The notes below the pieces were generated by a model. It was not told where the DNA came from and made no database searches. It saw only the letters and a list, made by a program, of their open reading frames with translations. Source: Clostridiales bacterium (GTDB taxonomy: Bacteria > Bacillota > Clostridia > Lachnospirales > JAITVM01). From it: a DNA stretch of 8,091 nucleotides. Shown piece by piece: positions 1 to 6,586 of the stretch (position 1 is its first letter; each line of letters begins with the position of its first letter). Both the position numbers and the translations under genes were made by a program. The stretch covers positions 1 to 8,091 of the forward strand of contig JAITVM010000125.1 in NCBI GenBank assembly GCA_031285815.1. Direction: 5' to 3'.

Positions 1-383
1 ATAATAATTTCAGCGCCTTCTTTACAATCTAAAATATACCAAAATTCTGTTTTGCCCATAGACCCGTTTTCATTTACACGGGCGTAATCGTCACCAGGGT
101 GCACTTGAAGGCTCAAGTCATCTTCAGCATCAATCATTTTTATCAAAAGCGGAAAGGTTTCTGTCTTAGGATCACCAAACAGGCCCCTATGTTTTTGGTA
201 AAGCCCTGATAGCCGTAGCCCATCATATTTGCCCCCTTTGATAATACAGTCCCCTTTTTCATGTGCAGAAATGCACCATGCTTCGCCAATATTTTTTAAA
301 TCTGTATTAAACCCAAATTGCCTTAAATTATTCCCGCCCCAAGGCATCTCTTTAAAAACCGGCTCTAAAAATATAATTTCCAA
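1..383 (-). CDS. manA: Mannose-6-phosphate isomerase, type I, N-terminal part (cut by left edge)
   Basis: Interconverts mannose 6-phosphate and fructose 6-phosphate in the cytoplasm, using one bound zinc. The 127 complete codons read an N-terminus typical of the family: FLEPVFKEMPWGG at residues 5-17, GEAWCISAH at 33-41, then QVHP at 93-96 and GKTEFWYI at 110-117. By family knowledge Gln93, His95 and Glu113 are zinc ligands; the fourth ligand, a histidine, would lie beyond the edge. I chose a TTG start at 383-381: it sits 7 bases after an AAGGTGG ribosome site, and the first internal Met (residue 13) would cut into the conserved PVFKE..WGG block. The gene follows the branched-chain cluster on the same strand but belongs to a different pathway. 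A perfect inverted repeat lies between it and ilvB, so it is probably a separate unit or fed by readthrough. Family assignment is firm; the C-terminus is not visible. Confidence 0.93.
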   Translation of the reverse strand, partial: MEIIFLEPVFKEMPWGGNNLRQFGFNTDLKNIGEAWCISAHEKGDCIIKGGKYDGLRLSGLYQKHRGLFGDPKTETFPLLIKMIDAEDDLSLQVHPGDDYARVNENGSMGKTEFWYILDCKEGAEII

Positions 384-390
384 AATAATT

Positions 391-397
391 CCACCTT
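391..397 (-). promoter_or_regulatory. Shine-Dalgarno site of manA
   Basis: AAGGTGG on the minus strand lies 7 bases before TTG at 383. This spacing decides for the TTG, since no ATG or GTG is suitably placed. Confidence 0.75.
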
Positions 398-420
398 CCC
401 TAAAATGTGCTTATGTTTGA

Positions 421-465
421 ATTAAATCTAGGCCCACCATTTAACTCTGGGGGCCTAGATTTAAT
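421..465 (-). terminator. Perfect 15-bp inverted repeat after ilvB, probable terminator
   Basis: ATTAAATCTAGGCCC (421-435) and its exact reverse complement (451-465) flank a 15-base loop. In minus-strand RNA the stem has a GGGCC core ending in AUUUAAUU, so the 3' side is U-rich but not a clean U-run. It lies 63 bases past the ilvB stop and before manA, where a terminator for the ilv-leu transcript is expected. The symmetric AT ends would allow it to work in both directions. The large loop and imperfect U-tract leave room for another role, such as an operator or an mRNA-stabilising hairpin. Confidence 0.55.
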
Positions 466-467
466 AC

Positions 468-484
468 TGTTTATGTGATAAACA
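468..484. repeat. 17-base palindrome, possible operator
   Basis: TGTTTAT-GTG-ATAAACA is a perfect 7-bp inverted repeat around 3 bases, lying between the ilvB stop and the large hairpin. Its size and dyad form suit a dimeric helix-turn-helix regulator. It could equally fold as a small AU-rich hairpin. I recognise no specific regulator for it and see no convincing promoter beside it. Confidence 0.35.
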
Positions 485-527
485 TATCTAACAATCCATG
501 TAAATTAGAAAAAACAAACCCCACATA

Positions 528-2195
528 TCAACCCTCTAAAAGCATTTCGTCAATACCTGCACCAGATGGCACCATGGGCAGGACATTTTCTTCATTGCTA
601 ATCTCGCAATTAATAATACAAGGGCGTTTACAGGCAAGCGCCTGTTTTAATATAGGCTCGGCCTCTTCTTTGTTTTTAATGTTAAAAGCCTCCGCTTTAT
701 AAGCTTTGGCTAAAGCTATAAAATCTGTCGTACGGTTTAAATCTGTGTGGGAGAAGCGCCTATCATAGAAAAAATTCTGCCATTGCCTAACCATGCCAAG
801 GCTGTGGTTATTCATAATAACTGTAATAACCGGAAGCGAATACTCAACAGCAGTTGCCAGCTCAATATTATTCATCCTGAAGCACCCGTCGCCTGTTATA
901 TTAAAAACTGTTTTTTCTGGGTTGCCCACCTTTGCGCCAATAGCAGCGCCAAACCCAAAGCCCATTGTGCCCAGCCCCCCTGAAGTAAGGAATGAGCGTG
1001 GGTGCTGGTGGTTTATAAACTGGCAGGCCCACATTTGATGCTGGCCAACATCTGTTACTACTATGGCTTCATTATTTGTAAGCTCGCTAATTTTTTGCAA
1101 AATATACTGTGGCTTTAAGCTGCCGTCATCTTTATAGGATACAGGGTACTTAGCTTTTACCGAATTAATATATTGGACCCACTCCGTATGCTTAAGCTGC
1201 CCAACCGAATCAATGAGCCTCTCTAAAACTTCTTTTACATCACCAACAATACTCGTATAGGTTATAACATTTTTGTCAATTTCCGCAGCGTCAATGTCTA
1301 TATGGACCACTTTAGAATTAGGGGCAAATTTTGAAACATTAGAGACCACCCTATCGGAAAACCTGGCACCAACCGCTATAAGCAAATCACATTCAGTAAT
1401 CCCGACATTTGAGGCTTTTGAGCCGTGCATGCCAATCATGCCTGTATAATACGGGTTATCAGTGGGGAGCCCGCCGAGCCCCATTGTACTAAGGCCAATT
1501 GGCGAATCTATTTTTTCTACCAATTTAAGCAGCCCTTCACTTGCCCCAGATGTTATTACGCCGCCGCCGGCATAAATGAACGGCCGCTTTGATTCTTTAA
1601 TAAGCTCGGCCGCCTTAGCGGTATTTTTTTTGCTAATAGTTTTTACGGAACGTGATATTGCTGACGGTTCCGCTTTTGTATATTCATACATAGTTGCGGT
1701 AATATCTTTTGGGATATCAATTAAGACAGGACCCGGCCGGCCCTCTTTTGCTATATAAAACGCCCGGCGCACTGTGTCCGCTAATTCAGCAATATCTTTA
1801 ACAATAAAATTATGTTTGGTTATTGGCATTGTTATGCCCGTAATATCTACTTCTTGAAAACTGTCTTTCCCCAGGAGGTTCAATGATACATTCCCTGTTA
1901 TCGCAACAATAGGCACAGAATCCATATATGCAGTAGCTATCCCTGTAACAAGGTTAGTAGCCCCTGGCCCGCTAGTTGCTAAACAAACCCCCACTTTACC
2001 CGTAGACCTTGCATATCCATCTGCAGCATGTGATGCACCTTGTTCATGCGAAGTCAAATAATGGTTTATTTTGCCCCTATATTTATAAAGCGCATCATAA
2101 ATATTTAAAACCGCACCGCCCGGAAAGCCAAAAACCGAATCAACCCCTTGTTCCAATAAGCATTCCAGTAATATCTCTGAGCCATTAAGCAGCAT
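528..2195 (-). CDS. ilvB: Acetolactate synthase, large (catalytic) subunit
   Basis: Condenses two pyruvates to 2-acetolactate (valine/leucine) or pyruvate with 2-oxobutyrate to acetohydroxybutyrate (isoleucine), using thiamine diphosphate, Mg and FAD. The 555-residue protein shows the three family domains: N-terminal ThDP domain (about 1-170) with FGFPGG at 22-27 and catalytic Glu51 in HEQGASHAADGYA; central FAD-type domain (about 190-330); C-terminal ThDP domain with GDG at 435-437 running to NN at 462-463. MVRQWQNFFYDRR (468-480) is the signature that separates it from other ThDP enzymes; Trp472 matches the residue known to favour 2-oxobutyrate. I start at ATG 2195 rather than an upstream in-frame start at 2252, because homologues begin near MxLNGSEIL and an AGGGGG site lies 7 bases before. 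The start is one base past the ilvD stop, so translation is probably coupled. The stop is TGA. No small regulatory subunit follows it. Confidence 0.97.
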   Translation of the reverse strand: MLLNGSEILLECLLEQGVDSVFGFPGGAVLNIYDALYKYRGKINHYLTSHEQGASHAADGYARSTGKVGVCLATSGPGATNLVTGIATAYMDSVPIVAITGNVSLNLLGKDSFQEVDITGITMPITKHNFIVKDIAELADTVRRAFYIAKEGRPGPVLIDIPKDITATMYEYTKAEPSAISRSVKTISKKNTAKAAELIKESKRPFIYAGGGVITSGASEGLLKLVEKIDSPIGLSTMGLGGLPTDNPYYTGMIGMHGSKASNVGITECDLLIAVGARFSDRVVSNVSKFAPNSKVVHIDIDAAEIDKNVITYTSIVGDVKEVLERLIDSVGQLKHTEWVQYINSVKAKYPVSYKDDGSLKPQYILQKISELTNNEAIVVTDVGQHQMWACQFINHQHPRSFLTSGGLGTMGFGFGAAIGAKVGNPEKTVFNITGDGCFRMNNIELATAVEYSLPVITVIMNNHSLGMVRQWQNFFYDRRFSHTDLNRTTDFIALAKAYKAEAFNIKNKEEAEPILKQALACKRPCIINCEISNEENVLPMVPSGAGIDEMLLEG

Positions 2196-2196
2196 A

Positions 2197-3864
2197 CTAA
2201 AACCCCCTCTCCAAAACAGCCCCTTTATCAGCCCCGCTAACCATAGAGGCATACCTCGCTAAATAACCCGTTTTTATCTTAGGCTCCGGGGCAACAAAAC
2301 TTTTACGCCTGTTTTCTAATTCTTCATCAGAAATTTCTAACGAGATGGAATAATTTTCAATGTCTATTGAAATAATATCCCCGTTTTGAACAAGCGCTAT
2401 CGGGCCGCCTAATGCTGCCTCAGGTGATACATGCCCAATGCTGGCCCCACGTGTTGCCCCGGAAAACCTGCCGTCTGTAATCAAGGCAACTTTTTTATCC
2501 AAACCCATGCCTGCTAAAAGCGCAGTTGGCGAAAGCATCTCACGCATGCCCGGCCCACCTTTAGGCCCTTCATACCTAATGACAATAATATCGCCCTCTT
2601 CTATACACCCATCAGAAATCGCGCTTATTACCTCTTCTTCAGAATTGTAAACTTTAGCGGGCCCGCTATGCTTAAGCATCTCTTCAGCTACTGCAGACCG
2701 TTTTACTACACAACAGTTAGGCGCTAAATTGCCTTTAAGCACAGCTATCCCACCTGTTTCAGAATATGGCTTGTCAATATCCCGTATTATATTATTGTCA
2801 TAGTTAACTGCCAATTTAATATTATCAGCAACAGGCTTCCCCGTAACTGTAATACAATCTAATTCCAGCAGGTTTTTCTTAGAAAGCTCTTTCATAACTG
2901 CTAATACCCCACCCGCATCATAAAGCTGCTCTATAAAATGCGCGCCTGCCGGCGCTAGTTTACAAAGGTTTGGGGTACGCCCGCTTATTTCATTAGCCAT
3001 ATTTAAATCAATTTCATACCCGGCCTCATTGGCAATAGCCGGGAGGTGTAGCATTGAATTCGTACTGCAGCCCAGGGCCATATCAACAGCCAGCGCATTT
3101 TTAAAAGCTTTTTCTGTTAGTATGTCACGCGGCCTTATATTATTTTTAACAAGGTACATAATTTGTTTGCCGCTATCCTTAGCCAGGGCAACCCTTTTGG
3201 CGTAAACGGCGGGTATTGTGCCGTTACCCGGTAAAGCTACCCCCAATGCTTCCGTCAAGCAGTTCATACTATTGGCAGTAAACATACCTGAGCATGAGCC
3301 GCAAGTCGGGCATGTTTCTTCCTCAAACTCCATAAAAACTTCTTCGCTAATTTTACCAGAATTAAATGCCCCAACTGCTTCGAAAATATCAGATAGGCTC
3401 ACATTTTTATTTTGTACCTTGCCCTTTAGCATAGGTCCGCCAGAAATAATTATTGCCGGTATGTTTAACCTAGCTGCCGCCATTATCATACCCGGCACTA
3501 CTTTATCACAGTTCGGTATTAACACCAGCCCATCAAAGCCATACGACATAGCAACAGTTTCTATACTATCCGCAATTAATTCCCTACTGGCTAAGGAATA
3601 TTTCATCCCTATATGGTTCATGGCTATACCGTCGCAAACACCTATAGACGGAAACTCCAGCGGTGTGCCCCCATTTGCCAAAACCCCATGCTTAACTGCT
3701 TCACATATTGTATCTAAATGTATATGCCCTGGTATTAATTCGGTTTGTGAATTACAGATACCTATAAGGGGCCTATCCAGTTCATCATTAGTCAAACCCA
3801 TTGCCTTAAAAAGCGAACGGTGCGGCACACGGGATGCACCTGTTTTTACCCTGTCACTATCCAA
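2197..3864 (-). CDS. ilvD: Dihydroxy-acid dehydratase
   Basis: Dehydrates 2,3-dihydroxy-isovalerate and 2,3-dihydroxy-3-methylvalerate to the 2-oxo acids before transamination; an iron-sulfur enzyme of the cytoplasm. Its 555 residues match the family length. Seen motifs: SRVPHRSLFKAMGL (11-24), IPGHIHL (44-50), NCDKVVPGM (118-126), CPTCGSCSGMFTANSM (185-200), TDGRFSGATRG (463-473). By family knowledge Cys119 and Cys191 hold the cluster, Lys121 is the carbamylated metal ligand and Ser468 the catalytic base. The third cysteine of the well-studied [2Fe-2S] members (a TPC motif) is replaced by Gly46 in IPGH, as in the E. coli-like group, which suggests an oxygen-labile cluster (inference). The start is TTG at 3864, 8 bases after AAGGAGGG. 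A nearer ATG at 3869 is out of frame and stops after 7 codons. The gap from ilvE is 14 bases. The stop is TAG, one base before ilvB. Confidence 0.97.
   Translation of the reverse strand: MDSDRVKTGASRVPHRSLFKAMGLTNDELDRPLIGICNSQTELIPGHIHLDTICEAVKHGVLANGGTPLEFPSIGVCDGIAMNHIGMKYSLASRELIADSIETVAMSYGFDGLVLIPNCDKVVPGMIMAAARLNIPAIIISGGPMLKGKVQNKNVSLSDIFEAVGAFNSGKISEEVFMEFEEETCPTCGSCSGMFTANSMNCLTEALGVALPGNGTIPAVYAKRVALAKDSGKQIMYLVKNNIRPRDILTEKAFKNALAVDMALGCSTNSMLHLPAIANEAGYEIDLNMANEISGRTPNLCKLAPAGAHFIEQLYDAGGVLAVMKELSKKNLLELDCITVTGKPVADNIKLAVNYDNNIIRDIDKPYSETGGIAVLKGNLAPNCCVVKRSAVAEEMLKHSGPAKVYNSEEEVISAISDGCIEEGDIIVIRYEGPKGGPGMREMLSPTALLAGMGLDKKVALITDGRFSGATRGASIGHVSPEAALGGPIALVQNGDIISIDIENYSISLEISDEELENRRKSFVAPEPKIKTGYLARYASMVSGADKGAVLERGF
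2203..2212 (-). promoter_or_regulatory. Shine-Dalgarno site of ilvB, inside the ilvD tail
   Basis: GGAGAGGGGG on the minus strand encodes the last ilvD residues (LERG) and lies 7 bases before ATG 2195. It fixes the ilvB start and implies that ribosomes finishing ilvD reach the ilvB site directly. Confidence 0.7.
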
Positions 3865-3872
3865 ATCATTAA

Positions 3873-3880
3873 CCCTCCTT
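3873..3880 (-). promoter_or_regulatory. Shine-Dalgarno site of ilvD, overlapping the ilvE stop
   Basis: AAGGAGGG on the minus strand begins with the last two bases of the ilvE TAA stop. It lies 8 bases before the TTG at 3864 and only 3 bases before the out-of-frame ATG at 3869, which favours the TTG. Confidence 0.75.
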
Positions 3881-4949
3881 AAACGTGCATATCAATTGTA
3901 GTTATCCAATTAAAATGGTCTTCTATAGCACCATACTGTACCCCTGTTAAGTTGTCATATAATTTTTGGGAAAGGGACCCAATTTTGCCATTATTAATGG
4001 ATACTTTTTCCCCACCCATACTAAATTCCCCAATCGGCGATATAACCGCTGCTGTGCCTGTGCCAAAAGCCTCTTCTAATTTGCCTTCCCTGGCCGCTTC
4101 AAAAATTTCGCTGACAGCTATTTTTCTTTCCACAACTTTAATACCATGGACACGTAACATTTCTATAACAGAATCCCTAGTTATACCCGGTAGGATGCTC
4201 CCATTAAGTTCAGGCGTAATTACTTCACCGCCTATTTTGAAAAATACGTTCATCGTCCCGACTTCTTCGATATATTTCCTTTCAACGCCATCTAGCCATA
4301 AAACTTGTGAGTAGCCAAGCCCTTTAGCTTTTTCCTGGCCCTTAAGGCTACTTGCATAATTTGCAGTGGCCTTTGTAAAGCCTATGCCTCCACGGACAGC
4401 CCTTACATATTCATTTTCAATACAAATTTTTACCGGGTTTAAACCTTCCTTATAATATGCGCCAACCGGGCTTAAAATAATAATGAACATATATTCGCTT
4501 GAAGGGTGGACGCCCACACCAATTTCTGTGGCAATAACAAATGGCCTTATATATAATGAAGTCCCCGGTTCTGATGGGACCCAGCTTTCATCAATTTTTA
4601 TTAATTCTTTTAAAGATTTAATTGCAAAATCAACATCTAACTGGGGGATGCAGAGCCTTTCATCAGATTTGTTAAGCCTCTCAAAATTCTTTTCTGGCCT
4701 AAATAAATTAAGCCCGCCGCCTTTAGCCCTATAACACTTTAGGCCTTCAAAAACAGCCTGCCCATAATGCAATACCATAACAGCAGGGTCAAGTTCAAGG
4801 GGGGCATATGGTATTATCCGTGCATCGCACCAGGCCCCATTTTTATAATCCATAATAAACATATGGTCAGTAAAATATTTTCCAAAACCCAAGTTTGACT
4901 GGTCAGGCTTAACTTTCAAGTTTTTATTATGCTCTATTTTTATATCCAT
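3879..4949 (-). CDS. ilvE: Branched-chain amino acid aminotransferase
   Basis: Transfers an amino group from glutamate to the 2-oxo acids of valine, leucine and isoleucine; a PLP enzyme of fold type IV. The 356-residue length and the motifs fit the longer bacterial/eukaryotic-like BCAT subgroup: HYGQAVFEGLKCYR (61-74), FRPEKNFERL (83-92), the Schiff-base Lys193 in GGIGFTKATANYA, Glu229 in EEVGTMN (contacts the PLP ring nitrogen), SILPGITRDS (251-260), and GTGTAAVISP (296-305), part of the phosphate cup. I start at ATG 4949, 5 bases after AAGGTGG; the GTG at 4958 is part of that ribosome site. The gene lies between leuB and ilvD, 36 and 14 bases away, so it is co-expressed with the pathways whose last step it performs. 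A D-amino acid aminotransferase is unlikely given length and motifs. Confidence 0.96.
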   Translation of the reverse strand: MDIKIEHNKNLKVKPDQSNLGFGKYFTDHMFIMDYKNGAWCDARIIPYAPLELDPAVMVLHYGQAVFEGLKCYRAKGGGLNLFRPEKNFERLNKSDERLCIPQLDVDFAIKSLKELIKIDESWVPSEPGTSLYIRPFVIATEIGVGVHPSSEYMFIIILSPVGAYYKEGLNPVKICIENEYVRAVRGGIGFTKATANYASSLKGQEKAKGLGYSQVLWLDGVERKYIEEVGTMNVFFKIGGEVITPELNGSILPGITRDSVIEMLRVHGIKVVERKIAVSEIFEAAREGKLEEAFGTGTAAVISPIGEFSMGGEKVSINNGKIGSLSQKLYDNLTGVQYGAIEDHFNWITTIDMHV

Positions 4950-4954
4950 AAAAA

Positions 4955-4961
4955 CCACCTT
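4955..4961 (-). promoter_or_regulatory. Shine-Dalgarno site of ilvE
   Basis: AAGGTGG on the minus strand, 5 bases before ATG 4949. It contains an in-frame GTG, which rules out the GTG as the start. Confidence 0.7.
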
Positions 4962-4985
4962 TTTATTTATAAAGCTATTTAACCT

Positions 4986-6050
4986 TTATATAGCCCCCGC
5001 AATTATTGACCCCATTTCCGCCGTGCCAATTTTCTTTGTGCCCCCGGTAAAAATATCCGAAGTCCTATAGCCTTCAGTTAAAACTTTTGTTACAGCCAAT
5101 TCAATTGCATTTGCCTCTTCTGTTAAATCAAAAGAATATTTTAGCATCATAGCTAAAGACAATATTGTTGCAATTGGGTTCGATATATTTTGCCCCGCTA
5201 TATCGGGGGCCGACCCATGTATAGGCTCATATACCCCAAGCTTGCTTTCCCCAAGGCTAGCTGACGGCAACATGCCAATTGACCCAGTTACTTGGCTTGC
5301 CTCATCAGATAAAATATCCCCAAACATATTTGATGTTAACAATACGTCGAACTGGGATGGGTCTTTTATTATCTGCATCGCCGCATTATCTACATACATA
5401 TGCGAAAGTTCAATATCCGGGTAGCCCCCCGAAACCTCAATAAGCGTCTCGCGCCAAAGCTTAGAGGACTCTAAAACATTAGCTTTATCAACAGAAACAA
5501 TTTTCTTTTTCCGTTTCCCTGCTATTTCAAAGGCTACTTTTGCTATGCGTTTTATTTCCCCATAAGAATATAATTCCGTATCCCAAGCCGCCTCCCCTAG
5601 GCTACTTTGTTTCCTGCCCCTTTCGCCAAAATAAATACCGCCGGTAAGCTCCCTAACCACCATTATATCTATACCTTTTTCGGCAATTTCAGGCTTTAAA
5701 ACACAAGCTTCCTTCAGGGCGCCATGCAATACAGCTGGGCGTAAATTAGTAAATAAACCAAGCGAAGACCTTAACCTCAATAGCCCTTTTTCCGGCCTAT
5801 CAGCAGCACAATCCCATTTAGGCCCGCCAACCGCGCCTAATAGGATGCTATCTGAATTTTTGCATTCATCAATTGTGCTTTGGGGGAGCGAATTTTCAAA
5901 TTTATCTATTGCTGCCCCACCAATATCCAAATATTTATAGTTAAATTTCCTATTAAACCTATTAGCAACCGCATCTAATACTTTTATTGCTTCCGTTGTT
6001 ATTTCCGGCCCAATGCCATCACCTTGTAAAACCGCAATATTATAACTCAA
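4986..6050 (-). CDS. leuB: 3-Isopropylmalate dehydrogenase
   Basis: Oxidises and decarboxylates (2R,3S)-3-isopropylmalate to 2-oxoisocaproate with NAD; a dimeric cytoplasmic enzyme. The protein is 354 residues, the usual size. Seen: GDGIGPEI (10-17); EKGLLRLR (87-94), whose Glu87/Leu90/Leu91 are the isopropyl-recognising positions of true LeuB; Arg94, Arg104 and Arg133 for the carboxylates; Tyr140 in ELTGGIYFGE; Lys189 in VDKANVL; Asp221, Asp245 and Asp249 for the metal; and HGSAPDIAGQNISNP (278-292), the NAD loop. These favour LeuB over isocitrate or tartrate dehydrogenase. The start is TTG at 6050, 8 bases after AAGGTGG, giving MSYNIAVLQGDGIG as in relatives. The longer in-frame reading to 6089 overlaps leuD and has no ribosome site. 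The gap from leuD is 28 bases. Like LeuCD, it could also act on methylmalate in a citramalate route (inference). Confidence 0.97.
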   Translation of the reverse strand: MSYNIAVLQGDGIGPEITTEAIKVLDAVANRFNRKFNYKYLDIGGAAIDKFENSLPQSTIDECKNSDSILLGAVGGPKWDCAADRPEKGLLRLRSSLGLFTNLRPAVLHGALKEACVLKPEIAEKGIDIMVVRELTGGIYFGERGRKQSSLGEAAWDTELYSYGEIKRIAKVAFEIAGKRKKKIVSVDKANVLESSKLWRETLIEVSGGYPDIELSHMYVDNAAMQIIKDPSQFDVLLTSNMFGDILSDEASQVTGSIGMLPSASLGESKLGVYEPIHGSAPDIAGQNISNPIATILSLAMMLKYSFDLTEEANAIELAVTKVLTEGYRTSDIFTGGTKKIGTAEMGSIIAGAI

Positions 6051-6056
6051 AACCTG

Positions 6057-6065
6057 CCCCACCTT
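6057..6065 (-). promoter_or_regulatory. Shine-Dalgarno site of leuB
   Basis: AAGGTGGGG on the minus strand. Its AAGGTGG core lies 8 bases before TTG 6050 and decides the start in favour of that TTG. Confidence 0.7.
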
Positions 6066-6078
6066 TTTATTTAAAACT

Positions 6079-6573
6079 TTACAAACCAAGTTTTTTTCTT
6101 GTTTGGTTAATTAAGCCGCCACTATCCATAATCCCTTGCATAAATTCCGGAAACGGCTCGGCATAATATACTTCATTTTTTGTAATATTTGTTATTTTCC
6201 CGCTAGAAAAATCAACTTCAACTGTATCGCCCTTGCTAATATTATCAGCCGCTTCATCACATTCTAGTATAGGTAGCCCAATACAAATTGAATTCCTATA
6301 AAAAATACGCGCATAAGTTTTTGCTATAACACATGAGACCCCGGAAGATTTTATTGCAAGTGGCGCATGCTCCCTCGAAGAGCCACAGCCAAAGTTTTTT
6401 AGTGCCACTATAATATCCCCTGCTTCAACTTCTTTAACAAAGTTTTTATCTAAATCTTCCATACAATGCGCAGCCATCTCTTTTTCATCAGATGAGCTTA
6501 AATACCTGGCAGGTATTATAACATCAGTATCAATATTGTCGCCATATTTAAAAGCTTTACCTTTAACAGCCAT
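6079..6573 (-). CDS. leuD: 3-Isopropylmalate dehydratase, small subunit
   Basis: Swivelling domain partner of LeuC; together they isomerise 2-isopropylmalate to 3-isopropylmalate. The 164-residue protein is the short type found in clostridia and archaea (E. coli LeuD is about 200). Seen: YGDNIDTDVIIPARYL (10-25) and NFGCGSSREHAP (60-71), the conserved substrate-binding block. The loop after Tyr24-Leu25 reads SSSDE. It lacks the Arg of the YLRT type linked to homoaconitase, which favours isopropylmalate isomerase (family knowledge, moderate weight). Start ATG 6573 is 8 bases after GGAGG; an upstream in-frame extension to 6639 would overlap leuC and lacks homology-like sequence. The leuC stop TAA overlaps the ribosome site (TAAGGAGG), and only 13 bases separate the genes, so expression is tightly linked. 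Confidence 0.96.
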   Translation of the reverse strand: MAVKGKAFKYGDNIDTDVIIPARYLSSSDEKEMAAHCMEDLDKNFVKEVEAGDIIVALKNFGCGSSREHAPLAIKSSGVSCVIAKTYARIFYRNSICIGLPILECDEAADNISKGDTVEVDFSSGKITNITKNEVYYAEPFPEFMQGIMDSGGLINQTRKKLGL

Positions 6574-6586
6574 TAAAACCGCCTCC

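Larger units (their letters stand above)
384..527. other. ilvB-manA intergenic region
   Basis: 144 bases between the ilvB stop and the manA start. It holds the palindrome at 468-484, the 15-bp inverted repeat at 421-465 and the manA ribosome site. On the minus strand a T-rich stretch (TTTGTTTTTT) follows the ilvB stop closely but has no clear stem before it. TTTACA at about 500-505 on the minus strand resembles a -35 box, but I find no -10 box at proper spacing. A manA promoter is therefore not demonstrated. Confidence 0.6.

Noticed and set aside
229..420. 63-residue open frame on the plus strand opposite manA
   Set aside because: The minus strand reads an unmistakable manA N-terminus here.
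500..527. T-run TTTGTTTTTT just after ilvB as an intrinsic terminator
   Set aside because: No clear GC-rich stem precedes it; the inverted repeat at 421-465 is the better candidate.
3846..3869. ATG micro-ORF of 7 codons overlapping the ilvD start
   Set aside because: Only 3 bases from the ribosome site and out of frame with ilvD; the TTG at 3864 is better spaced and in frame.
3218..3901. 227-residue open frame on the plus strand opposite ilvD
   Set aside because: It lies fully antisense to a well-supported ilvD, shows no recognisable family or low-complexity-free domain, and is best explained as a codon-bias shadow.
3952..4314. 120-residue open frame on the plus strand opposite ilvE
   Set aside because: It is antisense to intact ilvE with no ribosome site and no recognised motif; a shadow.
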